Assembly (NCBI RefSeq): GCF_002813455.1
Contig: NZ_PHHE01000001.1
Location: forward strand, 4,212,001 to 4,276,000
Direction of reading: 5' to 3'
DNA: 64,000 nt
Source: Pseudomonas baetica
Lineage (GTDB): Bacteria; Pseudomonadota; Gammaproteobacteria; Pseudomonadales; Pseudomonadaceae
The position numbers and the translations under genes were made by a program. This document shows positions 7,700-16,623 of this stretch, one piece after another (the first letter of the stretch is position 1; each line of letters begins with the position of its first letter). The notes beneath the pieces are model-generated. The model worked only from the letters and a program-made list of their open reading frames with translations. It did not search any database and was not told the DNA's origin.

Positions 7700-8164
7700 A
7701 TGCACTGTCCCTTCTGCGGTGCCAACGACACCAAGGTCATCGACTCGCGTCTGGTCGCCGAGGGCGAACAGGTGCGCCGCCGGCGTGAATGCCTGGCCTG
7801 CGGCGAACGTTTCACGACGTTCGAGACGGCCGAACTGGTGTTGCCGCGCCTGATCAAAACCGATGGCAGCCGCCAGCCGTTCGACGAAGAAAAGCTCCGC
7901 GCGGGCATGCAACGCGCCCTGGAGAAACGTCCGGTAAGCGTCGAGCGCCTCGAATCCTCTCTGGTTCACATCAAGCACAAGCTGCGCGCCACCGGCGAGC
8001 GCGAGGTCAAATCCCTCGTGGTCGGCGAACTGGTGATGGCCGAGCTGCAAAAGCTTGATGAAGTCGCCTACATCCGGTTCGCTTCGGTCTACAAACGCTT
8101 CCAGGACCTCAACGAATTCCGCGAAGAGATCGACCGCCTCGCCCGCGAACCGGTGAAAGAATGA
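7700..8164 (+). CDS. nrdR: Transcriptional repressor NrdR
   Basis: 154 residues, full family length, from the ATG at 7700; 19 upstream in-frame codons lack family similarity. The N-terminal zinc ribbon is CPFC...CLACGERF (about residues 3-34), followed by an ATP-cone domain (about 49-139). NrdR senses ATP/dATP and represses ribonucleotide reductase genes. It heads the riboflavin cluster, as in many proteobacteria, and overlaps ribD by ATGA. Confidence 0.97.
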   Translation: MHCPFCGANDTKVIDSRLVAEGEQVRRRRECLACGERFTTFETAELVLPRLIKTDGSRQPFDEEKLRAGMQRALEKRPVSVERLESSLVHIKHKLRATGEREVKSLVVGELVMAELQKLDEVAYIRFASVYKRFQDLNEFREEIDRLAREPVKE

Positions 8165-9294
8165 CCAGCGCCGCCGAGCAGGCCATCCTCGACGCCCGTT
8201 TCATGGCACGCGCGCTGGAACTGGCGCGCAAAGGTCACTACACCACGCATCCTAATCCCCGGGTTGGCTGCGTGGTGGTGCGCGACGGGCAGATCGTCGG
8301 CGAAGGCTGGCACGAACGCGCTGGCGAACCCCACGCCGAAGTCCATGCCTTGCGCGCTGCCGGTGAACTGGCCCGGGGCGCCACTGCTTACGTGACTCTC
8401 GAACCTTGCAGCCACCATGGCCGTACGCCGCCGTGCGCCGAGGCGCTGGTGAATGCCGGCGTCGGCCGGGTGGTCGCGGCGATGCGTGATCCGAATCCGC
8501 AAGTGGCGGGCCGTGGCTTGCAGCGTCTGGCCGATGCCGGCATCGCGACCGAAAGCGGCGTGCTGGAAGCTGAAGCGCGCAAGCTCAATCAAGGTTTTCT
8601 GAAACGCATGGAACACGGCTTGCCGTTCGTGCGGGTCAAGTTGGCCATGAGTCTCGACGGCCGTACGGCGATGGAGAGCGGTGAGAGCCAGTGGATCACC
8701 GGCCCGGCCGCACGTTCGGCGGTACAGCGTTTGCGCGCCCAGGCGGCAGTGGTGCTGACCGGTGCCGACACAGTGCTGGCCGATGGCGCGCGCCTGACCG
8801 TGCGTGCTGAAGAGCTGGGGCTGGATGCCGGGCAAAGCGCATTGGCCATGAGCCGTCCGCCGCTGCGCGTACTGGTCGACGGGCGCCTGCGGGTGCCGCT
8901 GGATGCGCCGTTTTTCAAGGCCGGCCCGGCGTTGGTCGCCACGTGTGTGGCGGTCGAAGAGCAATACGCCAACGGCCCCGAATGCCTGATCGTGCCGGGT
9001 GATGACGGCCAGGTCGATCTGCATCAGTTGCTGATCGAACTGGCCAACCGTGGCGTCAACGAAGTGCTGGTCGAGGCCGGCCCGCGTCTGGCCGGTGCTT
9101 TTGCCCAGCTCGGTCTGGTCGATGAGTTCGTGATTTTCATCGCCGGCAAGTTCCTCGGCTCCACGGCGCGTCCGCTGCTCGACTGGCCGCTGGCCTCTAT
9201 GAAGGACGCCCCTGAGCTGAAAATCACTGATATCCGTGCAGTTGGCGATGACTGGCGAGTCACTGCCATCCCTGTCCTTTCGGCGAGCGTATAA
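8161..9294 (+). CDS. ribD: RibD, riboflavin deaminase/reductase
   Basis: 377 residues. The N-terminal deaminase has the zinc motif HAE (in EPHAEVHAL) and [11 protein letters not shown]. The C-terminal NADPH-dependent reductase (about 155-370) starts [12 protein letters not shown]. The two domains catalyse two successive steps from the GTP cyclohydrolase II product to the ribitylaminouracil phosphate. The start overlaps the nrdR stop. RibE follows 47 bp later. Confidence 0.97.
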   Translation: MTSAAEQAILDARFMARALELARKGHYTTHPNPRVGCVVVRDGQIVGEGWHERAGEPHAEVHALRAAGELARGATAYVTLEPCSHHGRTPPCAEALVNAGVGRVVAAMRDPNPQVAGRGLQRLADAGIATESGVLEAEARKLNQGFLKRMEHGLPFVRVKLAMSLDGRTAMESGESQWITGPAARSAVQRLRAQAAVVLTGADTVLADGARLTVRAEELGLDAGQSALAMSRPPLRVLVDGRLRVPLDAPFFKAGPALVATCVAVEEQYANGPECLIVPGDDGQVDLHQLLIELANRGVNEVLVEAGPRLAGAFAQLGLVDEFVIFIAGKFLGSTARPLLDWPLASMKDAPELKITDIRAVGDDWRVTAIPVLSASV

Positions 9295-9341
9295 TTCCCG
9301 GCCATCGCGTTAGCGCTGGCTTCGTTCTCAAGGAGAACCCC

Positions 9342-10007
9342 ATGTTTACCGGCATCATCGAATCCATCGGCAGCATCCGTGCACTGACCCCAAAGGGCGG
9401 CGATGTACGGGTGCATGTTGCAACCGGCAAGCTCGACCTGAGCGACGTCAAACTCGGCGACAGCATCGCAGTCAATGGCGTCTGCCTGACGGCCGTTGAG
9501 CTGCCGGGCGACGGTTTTGCTGCCGACGTCAGCCGCGAAACCCTCGACTGCACAGCCATGAACGACCTGAAAAGCGGCAGCCCGGTCAATCTGGAAAAAG
9601 CCCTGACCCCGACCACCCGTCTCGGCGGGCATCTGGTCAGCGGTCACGTCGACGGTGTCGGTGAAGTGGTTTCGCGCAGCGACAATGCCCGCGCCGTGGA
9701 ATTTCGCATCCGCGCGCCGAAAGAACTGGCCAAGTACATCGCCCATAAAGGCTCGGTCACCGTCGACGGCACCAGCCTGACCGTGAACGCGGTCGATGGC
9801 GCCGAATTCATGCTGACCATCATTCCGCACACCCTGAGCGAAACCATCATGGCTTCTTATAAGCCTGGTCGCCGGGTGAACCTGGAAGTCGACTTGCTGG
9901 CGCGTTATCTGGAGCGTCTGCTGTTGGGCGACAAGGCCGCAGAGCCGACTGCCGGCAGCACCATTACCGAAAGCTTTCTGGCCCAAAACGGCTACCTCAA
10001 ATCCTGA
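9342..10007 (+). CDS. ribE: Riboflavin synthase alpha chain
   Basis: 221 residues with the starting motif MFTGIIESIG and two tandem lumazine-binding domains (about 1-97 and 98-200), the second with GGHLVSGHVDGVG at its boundary. It dismutates two 6,7-dimethyl-8-ribityllumazine molecules to riboflavin. AAGGAGAA precedes the ATG. The symbol ribC is also used in pseudomonads. Confidence 0.97.
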   Translation: MFTGIIESIGSIRALTPKGGDVRVHVATGKLDLSDVKLGDSIAVNGVCLTAVELPGDGFAADVSRETLDCTAMNDLKSGSPVNLEKALTPTTRLGGHLVSGHVDGVGEVVSRSDNARAVEFRIRAPKELAKYIAHKGSVTVDGTSLTVNAVDGAEFMLTIIPHTLSETIMASYKPGRRVNLEVDLLARYLERLLLGDKAAEPTAGSTITESFLAQNGYLKS

Positions 10008-10023
10008 CTGAAGGGGGTGCCTT

Positions 10024-11115
10024 GTGGCGCTCAATAGCATCGAAGAACTGGTTGAAGACATCCGCCAAGGCAAGATGGTCATCCTCATGGATGACGAAGA
10101 CCGTGAGAACGAAGGCGACCTGATCATGGCCGCCGAGTGCTGCAAGGCCGAACACATCAACTTCATGGCCAAGCACGCCCGTGGCCTGATCTGCATGCCG
10201 ATGAGCCGCGAGCGCTGCGAGCTGCTGAAGCTGCCACTGATGGCGCCACGCAACGGTTCCGGTTTCGGCACCAAGTTCACCGTGTCGATCGAAGCCGCCG
10301 AAGGCGTCACCACCGGTATCTCCGCAGCCGACCGTGCCCGTACCGTACAAGCGGCTGCCGCCAAAGACGCCAAGGCTGAAGACATCGTCAGCCCGGGCCA
10401 CATCTTTCCGCTGATGGCGCAGGCCGGCGGCACTCTGGCGCGCGCCGGCCACACCGAAGCTGCTTGCGACCTGGCGCGCATGGCCGGCTTCGAGCCGAGC
10501 GGCGTGATCTGCGAAGTGATGAACGACGACGGCACCATGTCCCGTCGCACCGAACTGGAAGCGTTCGCTGCCGAACACAACATCAAGATCGGCACCATTG
10601 CCGACCTGATTCACTACCGGATGATCCACGAACGTACCGTTCAGCGGATTGCCGAACAGCCACTGGACAGCGAACTGGGCCAATTCAACCTGGTGACCTA
10701 TCGTGATTCCGTGGAAGGCGACGTGCACATGGCCCTGACGCTGGGCACCGTTTGCGCCGAAGAGCCAACCCTGGTTCGCGTGCACAACATGGACCCGTTG
10801 CGCGACCTGTTGATGGTCAAACAACCGGGCCGCTGGAGCCTGCGCGCCGCCATGGCCGCGGTTGCCGAGGCTGGCAGCGGTGTAGTGCTGTTGCTCGGTC
10901 ACCCGCTCGATGGCGACGTGTTGCTGGCGCACATCCGCGAAACCGCCGATCAGGCTGTGGTGAAAAAACCGACCACTTACAGCATCGTCGGTGCCGGTTC
11001 GCAGATCCTGCGTGACCTCGGTGTGCGCAAAATGCGCTTGATGTCGGCGCCAATGAAATTTAATGCGATATCCGGTTTCGATCTGGAAGTTGTAGAATAC
11101 GTGCCCTCCGAATAA
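10024..11115 (+). CDS. ribBA: RibBA: DHBP synthase fused to a degenerate GTP cyclohydrolase II domain
   Basis: 363 residues from the GTG at 10024, preceded by AAGGGGG. The N-terminal half (about 1-200) is 3,4-dihydroxy-2-butanone-4-phosphate synthase with DDEDRENEGD and HTEAACDLARMAG. The C-terminal half aligns with GTP cyclohydrolase II but lacks the zinc-binding cysteine motif (SECLTGD...RCDCG) seen in the RibA of this window at 14679. Only the first activity is therefore expected. It is the fourth gene of the nrdR-rib operon. Confidence 0.94.
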   Translation: MALNSIEELVEDIRQGKMVILMDDEDRENEGDLIMAAECCKAEHINFMAKHARGLICMPMSRERCELLKLPLMAPRNGSGFGTKFTVSIEAAEGVTTGISAADRARTVQAAAAKDAKAEDIVSPGHIFPLMAQAGGTLARAGHTEAACDLARMAGFEPSGVICEVMNDDGTMSRRTELEAFAAEHNIKIGTIADLIHYRMIHERTVQRIAEQPLDSELGQFNLVTYRDSVEGDVHMALTLGTVCAEEPTLVRVHNMDPLRDLLMVKQPGRWSLRAAMAAVAEAGSGVVLLLGHPLDGDVLLAHIRETADQAVVKKPTTYSIVGAGSQILRDLGVRKMRLMSAPMKFNAISGFDLEVVEYVPSE

Positions 11116-11161
11116 TGACCGGTTGTTTCCGGCCCTGATTTCGCGGCAAATAAATCACTGA

Positions 11162-11184
11162 GGGATGCGTAGCAGACGCGTCCC
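11162..11184 (+). other. Stem-loop in the ribBA-ribH gap
   Basis: GGGATGCGT, loop AGCAG, ACGCGTCCC: a 9-bp stem with one G-U pair, followed by GGCTCTTTAAG. It lies in the 91-bp gap before ribH. There is no strong T-run, so it could be an RNA processing or stabilising hairpin rather than a terminator. Confidence 0.4.
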
Positions 11185-11206
11185 GGCTCTTTAAGAGATC
11201 TGACGA

Positions 11207-11683
11207 ATGACCCTGAAGACCATCGAAGGTACCTTCATCGCCCCTAAAGGCCGCTACGCTTTGGTAGTAGGCCGTTTCAACAGCTTCGTTGTTGAAAGCC
11301 TGGTCAGCGGTGCAGTTGATGCCCTGGTTCGCCACGGCGTGAGCGAAAGCGACATCACCATCATCCGCGCACCTGGCGCCTTCGAAATCCCGCTGGTTGC
11401 GCAGAAAGTCGCCCAGAAAGGCGAGTTCGCAGCCATCATCGCCCTCGGCGCGGTCATTCGTGGCGGCACTCCGCACTTCGAATACGTGGCGGGCGAGTGC
11501 ACCAAAGGCCTGGCCCAGGTGTCCATGGAGTTCGGCGTGCCGGTCGCTTTCGGCGTGCTGACCGTTGATTCCATCGAGCAAGCCATCGAACGTTCCGGCA
11601 CCAAGGCCGGTAACAAAGGTGCCGAAGCTGCCCTGTCCGCTCTGGAAATGGTCAGCCTGCTGGCGCAGTTGGAGGCCAAGTGA
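11207..11683 (+). CDS. ribH: 6,7-dimethyl-8-ribityllumazine synthase
   Basis: 158 residues, normal length. GAFEIP and [14 protein letters not shown] are the conserved substrate-binding segments, and the conserved catalytic His is present in the second. It condenses the RibD-derived pyrimidine with the RibB product to give the riboflavin synthase substrate. The stop overlaps the GTG of nusB by GTGA. Confidence 0.97.
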   Translation: MTLKTIEGTFIAPKGRYALVVGRFNSFVVESLVSGAVDALVRHGVSESDITIIRAPGAFEIPLVAQKVAQKGEFAAIIALGAVIRGGTPHFEYVAGECTKGLAQVSMEFGVPVAFGVLTVDSIEQAIERSGTKAGNKGAEAALSALEMVSLLAQLEAK

Positions 11684-12180
11684 TTAGCGACGAAAGCGAT
11701 CGTTTCAACCCGCGCGAGCCACGTCCAGCGGACGCCGGCAAGCCTTCGAAAAGCGAGAAGCGCCGGGCTGCCCGTCAGTTGGCGACTCAAGCACTGTATC
11801 AGCGTCATATGGCCAGTACCTCGCTGAACGAAATCGAAGCGCAGTTCCGCGTCGATAACGATTTTACCTTTGCCGATGCCAGCTACTTCCACGACATCCT
11901 GCACGGTGTTCCAGCCAGCCTGACCGAGATCGACGCCGCGTTGGCGCCGTGCCTGGATCTGACCATCGAAGAGCTCGACCCGGTTGAACTGTGCGTGCTG
12001 CGCCTGTCCGCATGGGAGCTGCTCAAACGTGTCGACGTGCCATACCGTGTGGTAATCAACGAAGGGATCGAACTGGCGAAAGTCTACGGTTCGACCGACG
12101 GCCACAAGTTCGTCAACGGCGTGCTCGACAAGCTGGCCCCGCGCCTGCGTGAAGCCGAAGTGAAGGAACACAAGCGCTGA
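11680..12180 (+). CDS. nusB: Transcription antitermination factor NusB
   Basis: 166 residues from the GTG at 11680. After a polar N-terminal tail the NusB core starts [15 protein letters not shown] (about 27-41) and ends with [30 protein letters not shown], the family signature. NusB with NusE and BoxA RNA forms part of the rRNA antitermination complex. The arrangement ribH-nusB is common in proteobacteria. The N-terminal tail of about 26 residues is Pseudomonas-like. Confidence 0.97.
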   Translation: MISDESDRFNPREPRPADAGKPSKSEKRRAARQLATQALYQRHMASTSLNEIEAQFRVDNDFTFADASYFHDILHGVPASLTEIDAALAPCLDLTIEELDPVELCVLRLSAWELLKRVDVPYRVVINEGIELAKVYGSTDGHKFVNGVLDKLAPRLREAEVKEHKR

Positions 12181-12198
12181 TCTGCGCTTGAGTTCCCA

Positions 12199-13164
12199 AT
12201 GGGCGAGTTTGAGCTGATCCGCAATTTCTTCGCCGCCGCGCCTTGTGCGCAGGGCGGCGAGGGCGTTGCACTGGGGATCGGCGACGACTGCGCCTTGCTG
12301 GCGGTTCCCCCCGGGGAGCAGTTGGCGATTTCCACCGATACGCTGGTGGCCGGTGTGCATTTCGCCGACCCCTGCGATCCGTTTCTGCTCGGTCAGCGCT
12401 CGCTGGCCGTCGCGGTCAGCGATCTGGCCGCCATGGGCGCCACACCCGTTGCCTTTACCCTTGCCCTGACTGTGCCGACGGTGACCGCCGATTGGCTGCA
12501 AGCCTATGCCCGTGGTTTGAATCGCATGGCGCAGAGCTGCGGCGTGGCGTTGGTGGGCGGTGACACCACGCGTGGGCCGTTGAGCCTGACCGTCACCGTA
12601 TTCGGTCGTGTTCCGGCCGGCCAGGCCCTTACCCGTAGCGGCGCGCAGCCGGGCGACTTGCTGTGTGTCGGCGGCGAACTGGGCAGTGCCGCCGGCGCGT
12701 TGCCGCTGGTATTGGGTCAGCGCGATGCGCCGCCGGACATTGCCCAGCTGCTGCTTGATCATTACTGGTCGCCACAGCCGCAACTGGCCCTCGGTCAGGC
12801 GTTGCGCGGCAAGGCCACGTCAGCGCTGGATATCTCCGACGGTTTGCTTGCCGATTGTGGCCACATCGCCCTGGCGTCGAAGGTGCGGCTTGAGATTGAA
12901 CGCGAGCGCGTACCGTTGTCGGATGCTCTAGTGGCGTTTCTCGGCCAGCGTGGCGCCGAACGTGCGGCGTTGAGCGGTGGCGATGACTACGTGCTGGCCT
13001 TCACGCTACCGTCCGTCGAGTTGCCGGCGCTGCTGGCTGCAGGTTGGCCGGTCCATGTGATCGGACGCGTGGCAGAGGGGCAGGGCGTGGTCCTGCTGGA
13101 TCGCGAAGGTCACGACATCACCCCGCAAATCCGGGGCTATCAACATTTTCAGGAGTCACCGTGA
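12199..13164 (+). CDS. thiL: Thiamine-monophosphate kinase
   Basis: 321 residues. GIGDDCALL near the N-terminus, STDTLVAGVHF and the VGGDTTRGP segment are ATP/Mg-binding motifs of ThiL (PurM-like fold), and LDISDGLLAD lies in the second half. It phosphorylates thiamine phosphate to thiamine diphosphate in the cytoplasm. The stop TGA overlaps the GTG of pgpA. Confidence 0.97.
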   Translation: MGEFELIRNFFAAAPCAQGGEGVALGIGDDCALLAVPPGEQLAISTDTLVAGVHFADPCDPFLLGQRSLAVAVSDLAAMGATPVAFTLALTVPTVTADWLQAYARGLNRMAQSCGVALVGGDTTRGPLSLTVTVFGRVPAGQALTRSGAQPGDLLCVGGELGSAAGALPLVLGQRDAPPDIAQLLLDHYWSPQPQLALGQALRGKATSALDISDGLLADCGHIALASKVRLEIERERVPLSDALVAFLGQRGAERAALSGGDDYVLAFTLPSVELPALLAAGWPVHVIGRVAEGQGVVLLDREGHDITPQIRGYQHFQESP

Positions 13165-13664
13165 CAGATCACCCGAAACAGGTTCCGGCCGAATTCGTTC
13201 CGCCGTCGGTCTGGCGCAATCCCTGGCATTTCCTCGCGTTCGGCTTCGGTTCGGGCACCTTGCCCAAGGCGCCGGGCACGTGGGGCTCGTTAGTTGCGCT
13301 ACCCTTTATCCCGTTGTGGCAGATGCTGCCCGACTGGGGTTACTGGCTGATGCTCGGGATCACCATGCTGTTCGGCTTCTGGCTGTGCGGCAAGGTCGCC
13401 GACGATCTGCGTGTGCACGACCACGAAGGCATCGTCTGGGACGAAATGGTCGGGATGTGGATCACCCTGTGGCTGGTGCCTGAAGGCTGGTACTGGTTGC
13501 TCGCGGGTTTTCTGGTATTCCGCTTCTTCGACATTCTCAAACCGTGGCCGATTCGCTGGATCGACCGGCACGTCCACGGCGGCGTCGGCATCATGCTCGA
13601 CGATGTGCTGGCCGGTGTGTTCGCCTGGCTGGCGATGCAGGGGCTGGTGTGGGTTTTCGCCTGA
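13161..13664 (+). CDS. pgpA: Phosphatidylglycerophosphatase A
   Basis: 167 residues from the GTG at 13161, which overlaps the thiL stop. AGGAG lies upstream. Conserved motifs are GFGSGTLPKAPGTWGS, IVWDEMVGMWITL and MLDDVLAGVFAWL, with several membrane helices between. It dephosphorylates phosphatidylglycerophosphate in the inner membrane to give phosphatidylglycerol. It ends the tightly packed nrdR-to-pgpA run. Confidence 0.96.
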   Translation: MTDHPKQVPAEFVPPSVWRNPWHFLAFGFGSGTLPKAPGTWGSLVALPFIPLWQMLPDWGYWLMLGITMLFGFWLCGKVADDLRVHDHEGIVWDEMVGMWITLWLVPEGWYWLLAGFLVFRFFDILKPWPIRWIDRHVHGGVGIMLDDVLAGVFAWLAMQGLVWVFA

Positions 13665-13701
13665 CCTTGCGGGATACAGGCGTCAAAGGAGGAGACTAGG
13701 G

Positions 13702-14439
13702 ATGGCACGACGCTGGCTGGCGCTGTTGGTTTTTACCCTGCTCGGCACTGTGGCCAGTGCGCAGGAATCAGTGCCGGCGCCCTCGGTCATCCACTTGGCC
13801 AGCGAAGTCTGGGAAGATTACACCGCCGCCGACGGTCATGGCCTGGGTTGGGACGTCTTGCGCAAGGTGTTTGAGCCGGCCGGGGTGAAACTGGATATTC
13901 GCACCGAGCCTTACACCCGTTCAGTGGGGCTGGCCCTGCGCGGTGAGGTCGATGCCTGTGTCGGCTCTTATCATCAAGAATTCAGCGACCTGCTTTATCC
14001 GCGCTGGAATTTCGACACTGACCACGTCTACGCGCTGGGCCTCGCCAGCACCCCGGCGCCGACCCCGCAAACCCTGGGCAGCTATCGACTGGCGTGGGTG
14101 CGTGGCTACGACTATCAGAATTATCTGCCCAATGTGCGCAGCTATAACAAAGTCATCCGGCGTACCGGGATTTTGTCGATGCTGACCCACAATCGCGCCG
14201 ACTATTACATCGACGCGCTGACTGAGATCGACTATGTGCTCAGCCGGGCCAGAGATCCTTTGCAGTTCCGCACCACGCATATCGCTGAATTGCCGCTGTA
14301 CCTGTGTTTCGCCAACACGCCACAAGCGCGCACGTTGATGGCGCTGTTTGACCAACGCATGGAGCAGTTGGTGAAGAGCGGCGAGCTGAAGCCGATATTC
14401 GAGAAGTGGAAGCAGCCGTATCCATTTAGTTCGCCCTGA
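13702..14439 (+). CDS. Periplasmic solute-binding protein, SBP_bac_3 type
   Basis: 245 residues from the ATG at 13702 behind AAAGGAGGAG. A signal peptide ends VASA. The mature part resembles family 3 solute-binding proteins (GLGWDVLRKVFEPAGVKLDI, then LALRGEVDACVGSYH and a C-terminal MEQLVKSGELKPIFEKW). No permease or ATPase gene is adjacent, so it is either an orphan receptor or works with a transporter elsewhere. The ligand is unknown; amino acids are typical for the family. Confidence 0.85.
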   Translation: MARRWLALLVFTLLGTVASAQESVPAPSVIHLASEVWEDYTAADGHGLGWDVLRKVFEPAGVKLDIRTEPYTRSVGLALRGEVDACVGSYHQEFSDLLYPRWNFDTDHVYALGLASTPAPTPQTLGSYRLAWVRGYDYQNYLPNVRSYNKVIRRTGILSMLTHNRADYYIDALTEIDYVLSRARDPLQFRTTHIAELPLYLCFANTPQARTLMALFDQRMEQLVKSGELKPIFEKWKQPYPFSSP

Positions 14440-14446
14440 CGCGAAA

Positions 14447-14545
14447 CCCCTGTAGGAGCTGCGGCACGCTGCGATCTTTTGTTCTTGATCTTAAAAATCA
14501 GGATCAAAAGATCGCAGCCTCGTTTCACTCGACAGCTCCTACAGC
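14447..14545. repeat. REP pair (family B), partly diverged
   Basis: Inverted family-B copies (CTGTAGGAGCTG... and ...CAGCTCCTACAG) with a central inner palindrome GATCTTTTGTTC/GATCAAAAGATC. The right copy carries an insertion (CGTTTCACTCGA) relative to the left. Confidence 0.85.
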
Positions 14546-14678
14546 GGTCCATGTTGTCCGGGAGTCATCAAACTTTTTGATCGTTATGCCCGATAATTCA
14601 GCCTAAGCGTCTGCAGGAACCTGCTGTTACAATGCCGCCCTGCGAATCTTCAGACTTTTTTAGATCAGGAGCACACCG

Positions 14679-15296
14679 GTGCCTGTCGTTTTTGTCGCCG
14701 CTTCCAAGCTGCCAACGCCTTTTGCGCAATTCACCATGCACGGTTTTCTCGATGAAGCCACCGGCCGCGAGCACGTTGTGCTGAGTCTGGGTGATTTTGC
14801 CGACGGAGCCCCGGTACTCGGCCGGTTGCACTCCGAATGCCTCACGGGTGACGCCTTGTTCAGCCAGCGTTGCGACTGCGGTTCGCAACTTGAAGGCGCG
14901 CTCAAAGCCATCGCTCGCGAAGGTCGCGGCGTGTTGCTTTACCTGCGTCAGGAAGGTCGCGGCATCGGTCTGCTGAACAAGATCCGTGCCTACGAATTGC
15001 AGGACGGCGGCGCCGACACCGTTGAAGCCAACGAACGTCTGGGCTTTGCCGCCGACCAGCGCGACTACGCCATGTGCCTGCCGATGCTTGAACATCTGGG
15101 CGTGAAATCCCTGCGTCTGATGACCAACAACCCGCGCAAGGTCAAAGCCTTGACCGACATGGGCATCGTCGTCGCCGAGCGCGTGCCGTTGCACACCGGC
15201 CACAATCCGCACAACAAACTCTACCTGGCGACCAAGGCCAGCAAGCTCGACCACATGATGGGCAATGAGCATCAGGGCGAGGTAGATCGGGCGTGA
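14679..15296 (+). CDS. ribA: GTP cyclohydrolase II
   Basis: 205 residues from the GTG at 14679 (AGGAGCACACCG upstream). The zinc motif is complete: [35 protein letters not shown] is the GTP-binding segment. It opens GTP to start riboflavin synthesis and supplies the activity missing from the C-terminal half of RibBA. It is separated from the main rib operon by the binding-protein gene. The stop overlaps the next GTG as GTGA. Confidence 0.97.
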   Translation: MPVVFVAASKLPTPFAQFTMHGFLDEATGREHVVLSLGDFADGAPVLGRLHSECLTGDALFSQRCDCGSQLEGALKAIAREGRGVLLYLRQEGRGIGLLNKIRAYELQDGGADTVEANERLGFAADQRDYAMCLPMLEHLGVKSLRLMTNNPRKVKALTDMGIVVAERVPLHTGHNPHNKLYLATKASKLDHMMGNEHQGEVDRA

Positions 15297-15712
15297 CGCG
15301 CGGTCAGGTGCGCCGTCGCCTCAGCGTCGACTGGTGGAAATACCTGGCGCTGGCGCTGGTGCCGCTGTTCGTGCTCAACGCCGTGTTCGGCCAGAGCGAG
15401 GCAATCCTGCCGGTATTGGCCATGCCTTTCTTTATCGCCGGTGTGGCGTCGATGTTTGTCAGCCTGAAGTTTTTCGGCCGCTACAAACATGCGCTGATCG
15501 CCACACAAAAAGCCCTCGATACCGCGGATGAACCGGCAGCCTGGATTGCCCTCGCTGCTCGCCGCCGCACGGCATTTCTCGCAGCGGCGTTGCCAGCATG
15601 GATCGGCGCATTGGCGGTGTTCGTTGGCCTGGAAGCCGTGCCGCTGATCCTGCTGGCGCTGTCCACCGCTGTGCTGTTCTACCTCTACCGTATCCCGCGT
15701 CAACTCGGCTGA
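15293..15712 (+). CDS. Small inner-membrane protein, unknown
   Basis: 139 residues from the GTG at 15293, overlapping ribA. Four predicted membrane segments come in two pairs: about 17-32 and 37-57, then about 97-112 and 114-132, around a polar loop ([20 protein letters not shown]). I do not recognise a family; some annotation pipelines call homologues MFS-like, but 139 residues is far too short for a transporter. The arrangement between ribA and btuF is conserved in pseudomonads (from memory). Confidence 0.75.
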   Translation: MTRGQVRRRLSVDWWKYLALALVPLFVLNAVFGQSEAILPVLAMPFFIAGVASMFVSLKFFGRYKHALIATQKALDTADEPAAWIALAARRRTAFLAAALPAWIGALAVFVGLEAVPLILLALSTAVLFYLYRIPRQLG

Positions 15713-16512
15713 TGCGCCGTCTCTGGCTGGCGGTTCTGCTGCTGGCCATCAGCGGGTCGACGCTGGCCGCTCTGCGCGTGGTCAGCCTCGCGCCCTCTCT
15801 TTCTGAAATCGTCGTTGAGCTGGATTCGGCCGACCTGCTGGTTGGTGTGCTGGATGCCGGCGAGCGGCCCGCTGCGATTGCGCGTGTTCCCTCAGTCGGT
15901 CGCTATGGCCAGCTCGACATGGAGCGTTTGCTCAGCCTCAAGCCTGATCTGTTGTTGCTTTGGCCCGGCAGTGTCGGGCCGGCGCAGCGTGATCAGCTCA
16001 AGCACTTGAACATCCCGACGTATGTCGCCGAACCGCACAGTCTGGAACAGCTTTCTGCGCAGATCGAATCCATTGCAAGTCAATTGGGACGCCCCGAGCG
16101 AGGGGTGAAATTGGCAGCGGATCTGCGCAAAAGGCTCAACGAGCTACGCCAGCGCTATCGCCGGGACGTGCCGCTGAAAGTGTTCTATCAGGTCTGGGAC
16201 AAGCCGCTGTACACCGTCGGTGGCGGGCAAATCATCAGTGATGCGCTGCAGGTGTGCGGTGCGCGCAATGTGTTTGACGGCCTGAGTCTGCCCGCGCCGC
16301 AGGTGAGCATCGAAGCGGTGCTGCAGCGTGATCCCGAGGTGATTCTCGCGGGTGATCAGGCGCAGCTTGATGCGTGGAAAGCGTGGCCGCAGGTGGCGGC
16401 GGTGAAGCAGGAAAAATTACTGTTGGTCACCGACAAAGGCCTTGAACGCCCAAGTGGCCAAATGATCAGCGCCACCGCCACACTCTGCCAATTGATCGCG
16501 CCTGACCGCTGA
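15712..16512 (+). CDS. btuF: Cobalamin-type ABC substrate-binding protein (BtuF-like)
   Basis: 266 residues from the ATG at 15712 (TGATG overlap with the preceding stop). A signal peptide ends LAAL, then VVSLAPSLSEIVVEL, the start of BtuF/FepB class III binding proteins, and later KVFYQVWDKPLYTVGGG. It should bind vitamin B12 or a related corrinoid in the periplasm. The neighbouring convergent gene is the outer-membrane B12 receptor btuB. No BtuC/BtuD genes are in the window. Confidence 0.88.
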   Translation: MRRLWLAVLLLAISGSTLAALRVVSLAPSLSEIVVELDSADLLVGVLDAGERPAAIARVPSVGRYGQLDMERLLSLKPDLLLLWPGSVGPAQRDQLKHLNIPTYVAEPHSLEQLSAQIESIASQLGRPERGVKLAADLRKRLNELRQRYRRDVPLKVFYQVWDKPLYTVGGGQIISDALQVCGARNVFDGLSLPAPQVSIEAVLQRDPEVILAGDQAQLDAWKAWPQVAAVKQEKLLLVTDKGLERPSGQMISATATLCQLIAPDR

Positions 16513-16524
16513 AATCGGGGTGAC

Positions 16525-16597
16525 TTCTTCGCGAGCAGGCTCGCTCCCACAGGGGGATCGCATTCCAAATGTGGGAGCGAGCCTGCTCGCGAAGAGG
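16525..16597. repeat. REP pair (family A) between btuF and btuB
   Basis: Inverted family-A copies with a 25-base linker, between two convergent genes. Confidence 0.9.
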
Positions 16598-16623
16598 GCA
16601 GCCAAAGCACTGCAAAGCTCAGA

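Noticed and set aside
9295..11206. An FMN riboswitch near the rib genes
   Set aside because: I see no conserved RFN-element sequence, and the gaps are too short (the longest is 91 bp).
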